IMG/VR virus record: IMGVR_UViG_3300044819_000097
Span: 1 to 26,555 of that record
Direction: 5' to 3' (one strand)
DNA: 26,555 nt
Source: a virus
This document shows, in pieces, positions 14,032-22,129 of the stretch. Under the pieces are notes generated by a model. The model saw only the letters and a program-made list of their open reading frames with translations, made no database searches and was not told where the DNA came from. Both the position numbers and the translations under genes were made by a program. Positions within the stretch are counted from its first letter, which is position 1. Every line of letters begins with the position of its first letter.

Positions 14032-15276
14032 TCAGCACATGATTCGCCAGCTGCTGTTGAGGTAAGCCACCATCGAACCGGTCCCGCCGCCCACCGCGAC
14101 CGAGCCCGCCGCCGCGCCGTCGAGGATGCTCATCGCGTCGCTGCAGTAGGTCATCAGCCCGTTCGCCCATCGCAGGTTGCCCAGGTTTGCCACGGTCGTG
14201 CCCGGAACCCACGCCAGTGACCCGGTAAGCTGGATGTCAGGCCCTTTGATGCCGCCCGTGAAGCTGTTCGAAAAATCGGCGCACGGGTAAACCGAGCTGC
14301 TGTTCCTGCCCACTACAGCTTTGCCGCTGCCGGTCATTGCCCTCACGGGCACGCCGCCGTAGACTCCGGACGAGCAGGTTACGTTCACCCCGTCGTTGGT
14401 CCCCGCGATAATATCGAGCGCGACCCCGGCGATCCCGCTGATGGGGTTCACCACGATGGAAACGGCGGTGCCCGATCCGTCCCTCGTGATGATGTCGAGG
14501 ACCTTGCCGCCTCCAGTGTCGGATTTGGAGAGGGTCAGAACCGCGACGCCCCCGGTGGTGTTGCCCGCGACGGTCGATCCGGGGATCGGTCCGCCGCGCT
14601 CGGTGTAATAGTTGGTCCCGTCCGTCGTGATGTAAATGCCCTGCCCGATGCACATCACCAGCGCGCCGCCGGCCGCGCCGCCGTCGATTGACACCCCGGC
14701 GGGGCACTGCACGGTCAGTTCGCCATTGACGGTTGAGCTGCTGTAGATTCCGGCGTTCTCGACGCGCGCGTTCCACGTCGCCGAAGGCGGCGCAGGCAGC
14801 GTGAGGGTCAGCCCGGTGACGGGGTTCGAAGACGAGAACGAGATCAGCTTGCCCGTGTCGCCCGCGACCGCCGTATAGTTCGCGGTCTGCTTATTCACGC
14901 CGCCGCCCGACCCGCCGCCCGTCGCCGCAATCGTCACGTCGCCCGCGTTATCGGCCGTCAGCGTCACGCCTGAGCCCGCCGCCAGATTCAGCCGCGTCTG
15001 GTCGATGTTCACCGCGCCATTGGTCGCCAGCACCAGCGTGGACGCGATCGTCACGTTCCCCTTGCTGTCCGAGGTCAGCAGGATGTTCGCGCCCGCCACC
15101 AGATTGAGCAGCGTCTGCAGCGCGTTCGCGACGCCGTTCGTCTGCAGCGTCAGCGCCATCGCGGTGATCGTCTGGCCCAGCCGCGCAAAGAACCGCCACC
15201 ACTGCACGTTCGTCTGGCCCGTCCGCGGATCGATCAGGGGCGCGCCGATGAACGGAACCTGATTGTCGTTTGCCAT
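14032..15276 (-). CDS. putative tail needle/fibre protein, 414 aa
   Basis: The N-terminus (VPFIGAPLIDPRTGQTNVQW, then RFFARLGQ) is of the type found in podovirus fibres that attach to the tail hub. Two similar beta-rich repeats follow: NLVAGANILLTSDSKGNVTI (about 57-76) and NLAAGSGVTLTADNAGDVTI (about 96-115). Then come a Gly-rich hinge (GGGSGGG), a Ser/Thr/Gly/Val beta region and an ending (MVAYLNSSWRIMC) of the kind that closes trimeric fibres. It directly follows the gp10-like gene, the place of the P22 needle gene. It is longer than P22 gp26 (233 residues) and less helical, so fibre is as likely as needle. Confidence 0.6.
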   Translation of the reverse strand: MANDNQVPFIGAPLIDPRTGQTNVQWWRFFARLGQTITAMALTLQTNGVANALQTLLNLVAGANILLTSDSKGNVTIASTLVLATNGAVNIDQTRLNLAAGSGVTLTADNAGDVTIAATGGGSGGGVNKQTANYTAVAGDTGKLISFSSSNPVTGLTLTLPAPPSATWNARVENAGIYSSSTVNGELTVQCPAGVSIDGGAAGGALVMCIGQGIYITTDGTNYYTERGGPIPGSTVAGNTTGGVAVLTLSKSDTGGGKVLDIITRDGSGTAVSIVVNPISGIAGVALDIIAGTNDGVNVTCSSGVYGGVPVRAMTGSGKAVVGRNSSSVYPCADFSNSFTGGIKGPDIQLTGSLAWVPGTTVANLGNLRWANGLMTYCSDAMSILDGAAAGSVAVGGGTGSMVAYLNSSWRIMC

Positions 15277-16818
15277 TTAAGAGCCGCCCGCGCGGATCGC
15301 GTGCGTCGCGCCCACCAGCGCCGCGAATACCGGGTCCGTGATCCGGATCCAGATCGCGCCGTCGCGATACGAGCCCAGCCGGAACGCGCGCACGCGGTGC
15401 CCGTAATCGCCGCCCGCGCCGAGCGTGAGCGAGTACTCGCGCCCCCACGTCTTGCCGCCGTCGCGCGAAATGCGCAGCAGCAGCACGGGCGCGCTGCCCT
15501 GGCCCGTATCGAGCCCCACGCCGGTCTGAACGATGAATTCCAGCGCGTCGAGGATCTGCCTTAAATTGCCGTTCCACGGCAGCCGCACGATGCGGTCGCG
15601 CGTGATCGGGAAACCGGGGAAGCTCGCGGACGGGTTCGGAGCGTCGTAATAACAGGACGCGTCCATCTGGTAGAGCACGCCCGGCGCGCCGTCCGCGCCG
15701 CCGCTGCCGACGATATGTTTCCCGTACGCGTAACAGTGATCGCGCTCGAGCGTCGCGTGCGTGGCGCCGTTCGCGTCCGTAAACGTGTCCTTCGTCCAGG
15801 CCGAATAGCCCGCGCGGTCGCTCTCGGTCGAGTCGTAAACCCACGCCTCATCCGCGGCAGGGAAAATCCACTTGATGAAGTTGTGGCCGTTCCAGATATA
15901 CGAGTACGTGATGCAGTCCGCGACAGTCGGGTAAACCGTGCCCTTCGCGGGGTCTTTGTTCGCCCACGCGGCTTCGAGCGCATGGGTTGAGATGCGCCGC
16001 GTAATGAGTCCTTCGCTGCGCACGGCCGACAGCCCGCCGCGCTTCGACTGATCGAGCCAGTAGAGCGAATTGTTCGACTGACAGAGCGACGCGTTCGCGC
16101 CGATGCCGTCTTCGATAAACGCGCCGGGCTCGATCGTGAACGGGAAGCCCGCGTTGCCGCTGTTGTACCAGATCTCCGAGCGTTCGCCGCCCAGCAGGTA
16201 CAGATACTCCTTGTCCGCGATGATCGCCTGCAGCCGGTCCGCCTGCCCCAGCGTGCCCGATACATCGAGCGCGTTCCACGTCAAACCGGTCGGGTCCGCG
16301 AAGCTCGAAATCTGGAACTGGCTGAGCGCGATCTGCAGCGCCACAAAGTACCCGTCGATCCACGTGATCGCGTCCGCGCCGAGGAAGTTGTCGCCGATCG
16401 CGACCTGGGTGAAAACGCCGCCCGAATAGATGTAAAGCTGGCCGCCCGAGCAGATCGCGAGCGAGCCGTTATTGTCGTCGACAGTCGGCTTTGAGCCGCA
16501 CATCGTGACCGGTTTCCCGTCGTCCACGATCGTGCCGAACGAGTTCAGCGCGCCTGCCGTGATGGCGCAGAACTGCGTACCGTTGACGCAGTACGCGATG
16601 CCGTTATACGTGATCTTGCCGCGCGGGCGCCCCGCGACTTCGGGCGGGTTTTGCCCGTAGGAATTCAGCCCGGGGCGGTTGATGAGAATTGGACCTTCGC
16701 CTTTCGCGAGGCCTGGCACTTCGGCGCTTTCGAGGTAGTAATTCTGCGTCAGCGCGATCGCGAACGCGCTCGCCTCGCTCGCGTACGACGCCCCGCAAAA
16801 ACCCTTGTATGGCTCCAC
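15277..16818 (-). CDS. gp10-like packaged DNA stabilisation / tail hub protein
   Basis: The 513-residue product matches the P22 gp10 family, which forms the hub under the gp4 ring and keeps packaged DNA inside. Signature blocks are INRPGLNSYG, GERSEIWYNSGNAGFPF, IEPGAFIEDGIGANASLCQS, LYWLDQSKRGG and ITRRISTHALEAA, all typical of this family's beta-propeller-like core; the C-terminal third has RISRDGGKTWGREYSLTLGA. P22 gp10 is 472 residues, so the length fits. GTG 16818 is the start, with only weak ribosome binding. It lies 14 bases after a gp4-like gene, as in P22. Confidence 0.82.
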   Translation of the reverse strand: MEPYKGFCGASYASEASAFAIALTQNYYLESAEVPGLAKGEGPILINRPGLNSYGQNPPEVAGRPRGKITYNGIAYCVNGTQFCAITAGALNSFGTIVDDGKPVTMCGSKPTVDDNNGSLAICSGGQLYIYSGGVFTQVAIGDNFLGADAITWIDGYFVALQIALSQFQISSFADPTGLTWNALDVSGTLGQADRLQAIIADKEYLYLLGGERSEIWYNSGNAGFPFTIEPGAFIEDGIGANASLCQSNNSLYWLDQSKRGGLSAVRSEGLITRRISTHALEAAWANKDPAKGTVYPTVADCITYSYIWNGHNFIKWIFPAADEAWVYDSTESDRAGYSAWTKDTFTDANGATHATLERDHCYAYGKHIVGSGGADGAPGVLYQMDASCYYDAPNPSASFPGFPITRDRIVRLPWNGNLRQILDALEFIVQTGVGLDTGQGSAPVLLLRISRDGGKTWGREYSLTLGAGGDYGHRVRAFRLGSYRDGAIWIRITDPVFAALVGATHAIRAGGS

Positions 16819-16832
16819 CTATGGCTCGCCGA

Positions 16833-17597
16833 TCATAGTTCACCAATCAACGTCAGATTGCCGCTGTTCGTCCCGCCGGTCGGACGCGTCTGGAAATCGC
16901 TGTACGCTTTCGGATTGCCCGCGTTCGCGTTCTTCACGCGCTGCCGGGCTTTCAGCGCCCATCCCGCAATTTTCGGGTTGAGCTTGCCCATCTCCTTCGT
17001 GCAGAGGTACTGGCAGCGTTCCGCGAGCGTGTAGACGATGCAGTTCTCGTAGCCCGGCGCGAACGTGCCGGCGACGACGGTTGCGAGCGTGGCGGGCGCC
17101 ACGAGCGCGCCGTTCTGCCAGAACTCGATCGAGTTGGCGTTGATCGGTGGCCACAGGTGCAGCACGCCGTTCGGGAAAAGCGCTTCGTAGTAGCCAGTCG
17201 TCGCGACCTGGGACGAGGGCAGGGTGAGCACGGAAATGTTGCCGTACTCTTCCCAGGACACCAGATCGATGGGCACGCGGGAGTTCACGGCTGTCGTCGT
17301 GAAAATCAGGTTTGCTTTGAGCAGCTTCACGGGCCGCGGCTGCACCCAGTCGGCCGCACTGGGGCCAATCTGATAGTCGCGATGGTTGCCGTTGAAGCCC
17401 GGGCCGGTGATGGCGTGCGTGTATTCCGGCTTCGTGAGCGGCATGTTCCGGTCGAGGTTGAATTCGTCGATCAGCGCCTGCCATTCCGCCAATACGTCCG
17501 CCTGTAATTCGGCCCCTGCTGTATACCCTGGTCTTAGCTGGCAAGCATGGCGCAACACCCTAAAATTTATGTAGTCCGCTGCTGTGCTGAGGGCCAC
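16833..17597 (-). CDS. gp4-like tail accessory protein (second copy)
   Basis: The 254-residue protein has the layout of the P22 gp4 tail-adaptor family: an N-terminal helix with LAEWQALIDEFNLDRN, an early ITGPGFNGNHRDYQIGP turn that parallels the YxIG element, a central strand block with RPVKLLKANLIF, LVSWEEYGNI, ALFPNGVLHLWPPI, and a C-terminal helix pair (FAPGYENCIVYTLAERCQYL). GTG 17597-17595 has GGAGG seven bases upstream and overlaps the stop of a short leader frame encoding MFTRFKSIVPEVK. It looks like a paralogue of the 332-residue protein across endonuclease 2. Confidence 0.65.
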   Translation of the reverse strand: MALSTAADYINFRVLRHACQLRPGYTAGAELQADVLAEWQALIDEFNLDRNMPLTKPEYTHAITGPGFNGNHRDYQIGPSAADWVQPRPVKLLKANLIFTTTAVNSRVPIDLVSWEEYGNISVLTLPSSQVATTGYYEALFPNGVLHLWPPINANSIEFWQNGALVAPATLATVVAGTFAPGYENCIVYTLAERCQYLCTKEMGKLNPKIAGWALKARQRVKNANAGNPKAYSDFQTRPTGGTNSGNLTLIGEL

Positions 17598-17638
17598 TAT
17601 TTGACCTCCGGTACTATGCTTTTGAACCTTGTAAACAT
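17597..17638 (-). other. short leader frame MFTRFKSIVPEVK upstream of gp4-like gene
   Basis: A 13-codon minus-strand frame starts at the ATG in the shared endonuclease block and stops at TAG overlapping the GTG start of the next gene (TAGTG). A near-identical start of peptide occurs before the portal gene. No clear ribosome-binding site precedes it, so translation is unproven. Confidence 0.35.
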
Positions 17639-17653
17639 TGGGTTTCTACCGCA
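17618..17653. repeat. shared endonuclease 5' block, copy 2
   Basis: The core CCTTGTAAACATTGG (17627-17641) is followed after 8 bases by CGCA (17650-17653), 15 bases before the endonuclease start. The match to copy 3 extends left to GCTTTTGAA, giving 24 of 25 identical bases (17618-17642 against 25324-25348). Confidence 0.75.
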
Positions 17654-17668
17654 TTCTGGAATTTCCCG

Positions 17669-18457
17669 ATGCACTGGTTTATCTACGTTCTGAAAAATCC
17701 ACGGACGCAGGAAGTCCGCTACGTAGGTAAGACCGGAATCAGCGCAGAAACGCGCTTGGGCCAACATGTGACGGAAGCAATCAGAACGCAGAAAAGCTAC
17801 CGGAACAGAGGGATTCTTTCTCTCGTGAGCATCGGCCTTATTCCTCTCATCGAAGTCATTGAAACCGGAAGCGGGCACGGATGGGGAGAGAGCGAAAAAC
17901 GATGGATTCGTTTCTACCGAGAGCGCGGTGCGCGACTGTGGAATACGGGACACGGCGGCGAAGGAAACATCGTGGGGTTCGGAACGCCCGAACGGCGCAG
18001 CAAAGCCGTGAAGCAAGGGAACGCCAAACGCACTCCCGAACAACGTAAAGCTATGGCTGAAAGGTGCAGGCTTCTCACTGCTGCCCGGACCTCGCAACAA
18101 ACAAGCGAGATGATTAAGCGCGCGTGGGCCAGCGCCACTCCCGAAGAGCGCGTCGCCCGTATTCAAAGTGCAGGAGACGCGCAGCGCGCCCTTAGTCCAG
18201 CGCAGCGCAGCGCGAACGCTAAAAAAGCAAATGCCGCACGAACTGCGGAAGAACGGCGCGACGCGAGACGGAATCAGATCGCCAACACGACCCACGAACA
18301 ACGAAGTGCGTCCGCCAGAAAAGGCGTCGCGAGAATGACCAGCGAAGCGCTCAGCGCGTCGCGGATGAAAATATGGGAAGCCAAGACTCCCGAACAGCGA
18401 AGCGACGCTCGCACGAAAGGCTGGGAAACCCGCCGCGCCCGCGCTGCCGCGAAATAG
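17669..18457 (+). CDS. GIY-YIG homing endonuclease 2, with 16-residue repeat tail
   Basis: This 262-residue stand-alone endonuclease has FIYVLKNPRT (4-13) and VRYVGKTG (16-23) as its GIY-YIG motif, then a conserved ESEKRWIRFYRERGARLWN and GGEGNIVG. About nine 16-residue repeats follow (TPEQRKAMAERC, SPAQRSANAKKANAAR, THEQRSASARKGVARM and so on). It is inserted against the operon between two gp4-like genes. Its TAG stop (18455-18457) is 5 bases from the stop of the neighbouring gene, so the insertion is very compact. It likely cuts phage genomes lacking the insertion and so spreads by repair; that is family knowledge. Confidence 0.88.
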   Translation: MHWFIYVLKNPRTQEVRYVGKTGISAETRLGQHVTEAIRTQKSYRNRGILSLVSIGLIPLIEVIETGSGHGWGESEKRWIRFYRERGARLWNTGHGGEGNIVGFGTPERRSKAVKQGNAKRTPEQRKAMAERCRLLTAARTSQQTSEMIKRAWASATPEERVARIQSAGDAQRALSPAQRSANAKKANAARTAEERRDARRNQIANTTHEQRSASARKGVARMTSEALSASRMKIWEAKTPEQRSDARTKGWETRRARAAAK

Positions 18458-18462
18458 TCTGA

Positions 18463-19461
18463 TCACCGCTGCCCCTGCTGCTGCTGTTGCTGCGCGGCCG
18501 CCTCGCGCTGCTGGTTCTCGGTCGGCGGCGCGAGCGATGGATCGAGCAATCTGTTCATGACGTTCAGGCGTTTGACTCTGTCTTTCGCCGTGACGCCCAG
18601 CTGGGTCACAATCTGCGCGGTCGCCTGGTTCACACTCGCGCCGTAGCGCGGCAGACACCGGAACGCGAGCGCCTGCACGATGGCGTCCTGATACCCGGGC
18701 GGCAGCGTCTGGTTGGTCCCGAGCGCGAACGCCTGAATCGCGTTCCACGTAATCAGCTCGATCTTCGTCGCGGTCGGACACGTCGCCACCGGAAACAGAT
18801 AAACCTGCATCAGCCCCGAGGCGTCCGCGTAATCGAAATACACCTCGTCCGGCGAGCTTGCGGTCGCGGAAAGGTCGTTATGCGCGAAGTAGGTCTTCTG
18901 GCTCACGATCTGCACCGGGTTGCGGTTCGTCCCCGACCCCACGGTCGAGACGATCGTTGCCCCGTCCACGCGCACCGGCCGCGAGACGTTCGCCAGCTGC
19001 CAGACGGGCGTGCCCGCGATCGCGCCGAAGCCCGTCGAGTTGACCGGGATCGAAAACGTCGTGCCGCTGACGTTCGTCGCGGCGAAGCAGCCGTTCGCCG
19101 GCGCCCAGTTGCCGGTAAACCCGGAAATATAAACCAGCGCGCCCGTGGGCGGCGCCGCCGGCGTCGTGAGCACCGCCGCGGCCGCGTCCGTAATCGCGCT
19201 GATCGTCGCGGACGCGCCCAGCAGCACCGCGCCCGTAAAGCCCGCCGCGATCGGTCCGAGCGCGTAGGGGTTCACGTTCGCGGCGAGCAGGTACTGCGCC
19301 ACCGCGACGCTCGGAATCAGCGTCTCGTCCGCGCTCCACGCGTCGGTCTGCTGATTGAGTTCGATGAGCAGGTCAGCGGATTCCGACGCCGACGGCGCGC
19401 CGCCCGCGTCGAGGATATTCAGGCTGGTGAGAGCCTGATTGATAATCTGCTGACCTGTCAT
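18463..19461 (-). CDS. gp4-like tail accessory protein with inserted domain
   Basis: The 332-residue product begins TGQQIINQALTSLNILDAGG, followed by PSASESADLLIELNQQTDAW, the classic N-terminus of the P22 gp4 family that binds the portal and starts the tail. A beta domain of about 60 residues is inserted (about 93-150: GALVYISGFTGNWAPANGCF, then ATNVSGTTFSI), resembling domains seen in several phage structural proteins. Later blocks (PDEVYFDYADASGLMQVYLF and TLPPGYQDAIVQALAFRCLP) fit the family. It ends in a glutamine run (QQQQQQGQR). ATG 19461 has AGGAACCCAAC upstream. P22 gp4 is 166 residues, so this is much enlarged. Confidence 0.75.
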   Translation of the reverse strand: MTGQQIINQALTSLNILDAGGAPSASESADLLIELNQQTDAWSADETLIPSVAVAQYLLAANVNPYALGPIAAGFTGAVLLGASATISAITDAAAAVLTTPAAPPTGALVYISGFTGNWAPANGCFAATNVSGTTFSIPVNSTGFGAIAGTPVWQLANVSRPVRVDGATIVSTVGSGTNRNPVQIVSQKTYFAHNDLSATASSPDEVYFDYADASGLMQVYLFPVATCPTATKIELITWNAIQAFALGTNQTLPPGYQDAIVQALAFRCLPRYGASVNQATAQIVTQLGVTAKDRVKRLNVMNRLLDPSLAPPTENQQREAAAQQQQQQGQR

Positions 19462-19470
19462 GTTGGGTTC

Positions 19471-19920
19471 CTACTTCTTTGCTTTTGCAGCGAGCGCTTC
19501 GACCTGCGCCGAGAGCTTTAGAATCAGGTCGTTCTGCGACGCGATCTTGCCCGCGGTTTCGGCGTCCTGCGCGACGCGTGCGGCCTTCTCGGCTGCCGGA
19601 TCGGCCGGCGCCACGCGAACCACGGGGAAATGCTCTTCGCGGAAGTTTTTCTTCTCCGCTTCAGCCTGTTCCTTCGGGTCAGCGACGGCGATCGTACGCC
19701 CGTCGGGGTGGTGCATGTGGCGCGGATACGGCTGATGCAAGTAGGGCGGGCGCGGGTCGTTTTTCTTCGGCCCGACGCCGCCATCGAGACGCGCCTTGCG
19801 GGCGTCTTCGATGTTCATGAGCTGCGCGCCGTTTTTCACGTGCGCATCGAACGTGGCCGAAAGCGATGCCGCCAGCCCGTCCAGGTTCCCGTCTTCGATT
19901 CCAATGACTGTTACGGCCAT
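19471..19920 (-). CDS. hypothetical head-operon protein, 149 aa
   Basis: The N-terminal half is compact (VTVIGIEDGNLDGLAASLSA), the middle is rich in His/Pro/Tyr (PPYLHQPYPRHMHHPDGR, about 58-75), and the C-terminal third is a long charged helix (AAEKAARVAQDAETAGKIAS, then LILKLSAQVEALAAKAKK) that could form a coiled coil. AAAGGACACAGAC precedes ATG 19920. The position between a head-decoration-like gene and the tail adaptor gene suggests a head-tail completion or decoration role. No family recognised. Confidence 0.65.
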   Translation of the reverse strand: MAVTVIGIEDGNLDGLAASLSATFDAHVKNGAQLMNIEDARKARLDGGVGPKKNDPRPPYLHQPYPRHMHHPDGRTIAVADPKEQAEAEKKNFREEHFPVVRVAPADPAAEKAARVAQDAETAGKIASQNDLILKLSAQVEALAAKAKK

Positions 19921-19944
19921 GTCTGTGTCCTTTATTGGCTGGTC

Positions 19945-20721
19945 TTACTGAGAAAGATCGAGCCAGGTGAGCGTGCTCGAAATCAGCGCGAGCTGCAGAT
20001 TCACCACGCCCGTCGAAACGTACGCGGTCGCGATGTTGTTCGCGGGGTTCTTTGCGCTCTTGATCGCGAGCGCGCTTCCGCCGGCATACGCGAACGTATT
20101 CGCGCCTGCCTGCAGGGCATGCGCCAGCGTTACCGATACGGTGATCCCGGTATAGGCAGGAGCGCTGCCCACCGCCGAGGTGATGGCGTTCGCCGCGCCC
20201 GCGTCGGTCACGAACTGAATCGGACCGGCCACCAGGTACTCGCGCCACACCGATGTGTTGGCGTCGCAGTCGAATTTCTTCCCGAGACCGGGATAGATGA
20301 TCGGCAGGTAGGTCTGCGACGTCCGCGTGCAGGTGCCCTGCGGAGTCGCCAGGTTGGCGCGCAGCGAGAATCCGTTCGCGCCGGGCACAACGGAATTAGG
20401 GGAGGTCAGCCCGATCCACACCTGCGCGCCGCTGGCGTGCGTAGTGGGGCCAGACCCCGCGCCGATGCCGCGCGCGACTTTCACCGAGCCCGCGAGCGTC
20501 GGAGTGCCGACGGTCTGCATCAGTTCGCCGTCGATATAGAGATAGGTCTGCCCGGCGGTTACATTCGCAATCGAGGCCAGATTGATTACGTTGGCAGTGG
20601 TGGAAGTGATCGCGGCGCCGAGCGTGGTCGAGGGCGTGGTGACCTGCGCCTCTGCCTGATTCACGAACGCGGACGCGAGCCCGATGACCGCGACGAGAGA
20701 GAGCTTCAGAATTTTATTCAT
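19945..20721 (-). CDS. putative head decoration protein with signal peptide, 258 aa
   Basis: The protein opens with a textbook signal peptide (MNKILKLSLVAVIGLASAFV, cleavage expected after AEA before QVTT) and continues as a Thr/Ala/Val-rich beta domain (ANVINLASIANVTAGQTYLY, IDGELMQT), with two cysteines near residues 133 and 153. ATG 20721 follows CCAAGGAAAAACATC, the same leader type as the 138-residue gene. Lying directly after the coat gene, it would normally be called a decoration or head fibre protein, but the signal peptide would send it to the periplasm or surface. Either it is a secreted phage protein or the signal serves another purpose. Confidence 0.6.
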   Translation of the reverse strand: MNKILKLSLVAVIGLASAFVNQAEAQVTTPSTTLGAAITSTTANVINLASIANVTAGQTYLYIDGELMQTVGTPTLAGSVKVARGIGAGSGPTTHASGAQVWIGLTSPNSVVPGANGFSLRANLATPQGTCTRTSQTYLPIIYPGLGKKFDCDANTSVWREYLVAGPIQFVTDAGAANAITSAVGSAPAYTGITVSVTLAHALQAGANTFAYAGGSALAIKSAKNPANNIATAYVSTGVVNLQLALISSTLTWLDLSQ

Positions 20722-20787
20722 GATGTTTTTCCTTGGGGTTTGGAGCGCGCACGGACGCGTTTCCGCGTCCGTGCGTCAGCGCCTGAA

Positions 20788-22005
20788 TTAGCCGAGAATC
20801 GCGCAGCTGTAGTACTCGGAGTACCGCGAGCCGATTCCGAAAATGCACTCCGCGCGGAACGTCTTCGTTCCCGCGTAAGGCCCGCTCGAATTCCACTGCC
20901 AGATGCACCGGATGCTGATCTTGGTGTCGGGATCGGTCATCACGACGCACTTCGAACCGTAATCGCTCACGTCTTCGAGTTCGATGAACGCGGCGGTGTA
21001 CGCGCCCTTCTGCATCGCGATCGCGGTCGTGTAACCCACGCCCGAAGTGCCGGCCATCGTGATGACGGCGCCGTCGGCGGGAGAGTTCGAGCAGTTCTGG
21101 TAAGGACCGCTCGTGACCATGGTCGGGAAGATCTGCATCGTCAGCGCGCCGGCCGCGTCATTGACGGGCGCGGTGAGCTGCCACTGGGCGAGCACGTTGC
21201 CGGTCTGCAGCCGCGAATCGGGATTGACCGCGTAGCAAAGCGCGAACGTGAAGCGGTCCTGCGCCAGGAGAGCGGCCGAAACCCAGTTCTTAGTCAGGAT
21301 CGAAGATCCCTGCTGACCGGCGCCGTTCACGACGCCGACCGTGGTCCAGGTTCCGCCGGTGGTGAAGGGAACCTGCTCATCGGTCATAAAATCGAACCCG
21401 AAGTGGTTGCCCAGCTTGCCGGTCAGATCCTGCTTTCCGACCACCTGCTGCGGATTGAACAGGGTCGAATAGGCGGTAACCAGCCCCTGGCTGATTCCGC
21501 TGTTGAGGATCACGACGCGGTCCGTAGGCGGCGCGAGCAGCTGGTTCATCTTGGTCTGCGCGCCCGCGTAAGTCGCGAGGCTCGACGGCGTGGTGCCGGG
21601 CGTGCCCACCCAGTTCGGCGAGGTGGCCGCGATGTACTGCAGCATCAGCAGGTCGATGGTGTTCGCCATGTGGACGATGCCGGGCTTCACGTACTCTTCG
21701 TGCTCGTTCGAGTCCATGAACAGAGCTTCTTCGCGGCTGTTGAACATGTAATCGAACTTCACCCAGAAGCCGATCTGCAGCGGTACGCTGGTCCGGACGA
21801 GCCCTTCGGGTTCGAACGACTGGCCGGTGCCGCCCATCGTCTTGATAGGCCGCAGCATGTTGAGCGAGTCCCCGATCGGGATGGCGCCTTTAAAAAGCTT
21901 CTCGTTTTCGCGTCCGACGAATGCCGGGACGACGCAGTTGTTGGAGAGGATCTCCATCGATCCGGCAGTGCGTTCCTGCCGTACGATTTCGTAATTGTCA
22001 GCCAC
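20788..22005 (-). CDS. P22-type major coat protein
   Basis: The 405-residue product is the likely major capsid protein of the P22 coat (HK97-fold) family, usual length about 430. Supporting blocks are VPLQIGFWVKFDYMFNSREE near the N-terminal arm and spine-helix region, KMNQLLAPPTDRVVILN, and LFNPQQVVGKQDLTGKLGNH, FGFDFMTDEQVPF, which parallel the P22 stretch containing the [20 protein letters not shown] region. The C-terminal half is beta-rich with an IAMQKGAYTAAFIELEDVSD element like the P22 P-domain. It starts at GTG 22005 after AAAAGGAG with good spacing. Order after portal and scaffold agrees. Confidence 0.82.
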   Translation of the reverse strand: MADNYEIVRQERTAGSMEILSNNCVVPAFVGRENEKLFKGAIPIGDSLNMLRPIKTMGGTGQSFEPEGLVRTSVPLQIGFWVKFDYMFNSREEALFMDSNEHEEYVKPGIVHMANTIDLLMLQYIAATSPNWVGTPGTTPSSLATYAGAQTKMNQLLAPPTDRVVILNSGISQGLVTAYSTLFNPQQVVGKQDLTGKLGNHFGFDFMTDEQVPFTTGGTWTTVGVVNGAGQQGSSILTKNWVSAALLAQDRFTFALCYAVNPDSRLQTGNVLAQWQLTAPVNDAAGALTMQIFPTMVTSGPYQNCSNSPADGAVITMAGTSGVGYTTAIAMQKGAYTAAFIELEDVSDYGSKCVVMTDPDTKISIRCIWQWNSSGPYAGTKTFRAECIFGIGSRYSEYYSCAILG

Positions 22006-22040
22006 GTGGGGCTCCTTTTGAGGTGTGGTTTAGGAGTTCT

Positions 22041-22095
22041 GCCCGCGCGGCGTATGGTGTCGCCAATGCTGGGTTTCGGGTTGCGTCGCGCGGGC
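22041..22095. repeat. inverted repeat in scaffold-coat gap
   Basis: GCCCGCGCGGCG (22041-22052) pairs with CGTCGCGCGGGC (22084-22095) at 11 of 12 positions across a 31-base loop, and a smaller TTTCGGG / CCCGAAA pair (22074-22080, 22095-22101) overlaps it. It lies in the 124-base gap upstream of the coat gene and could affect the relative output of scaffold and coat. No T-run is present for a standard terminator. Confidence 0.4.
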
Positions 22096-22129
22096 CCGAA
22101 AGCCGACGCGTCGCGAAATAAGGCGCGTC

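Noticed and set aside
18477-18497. CTG-rich tract near the stop of endonuclease 2
   Set aside because: It is simply the codons of the Gln run ending the 332-residue protein and needs no special explanation.
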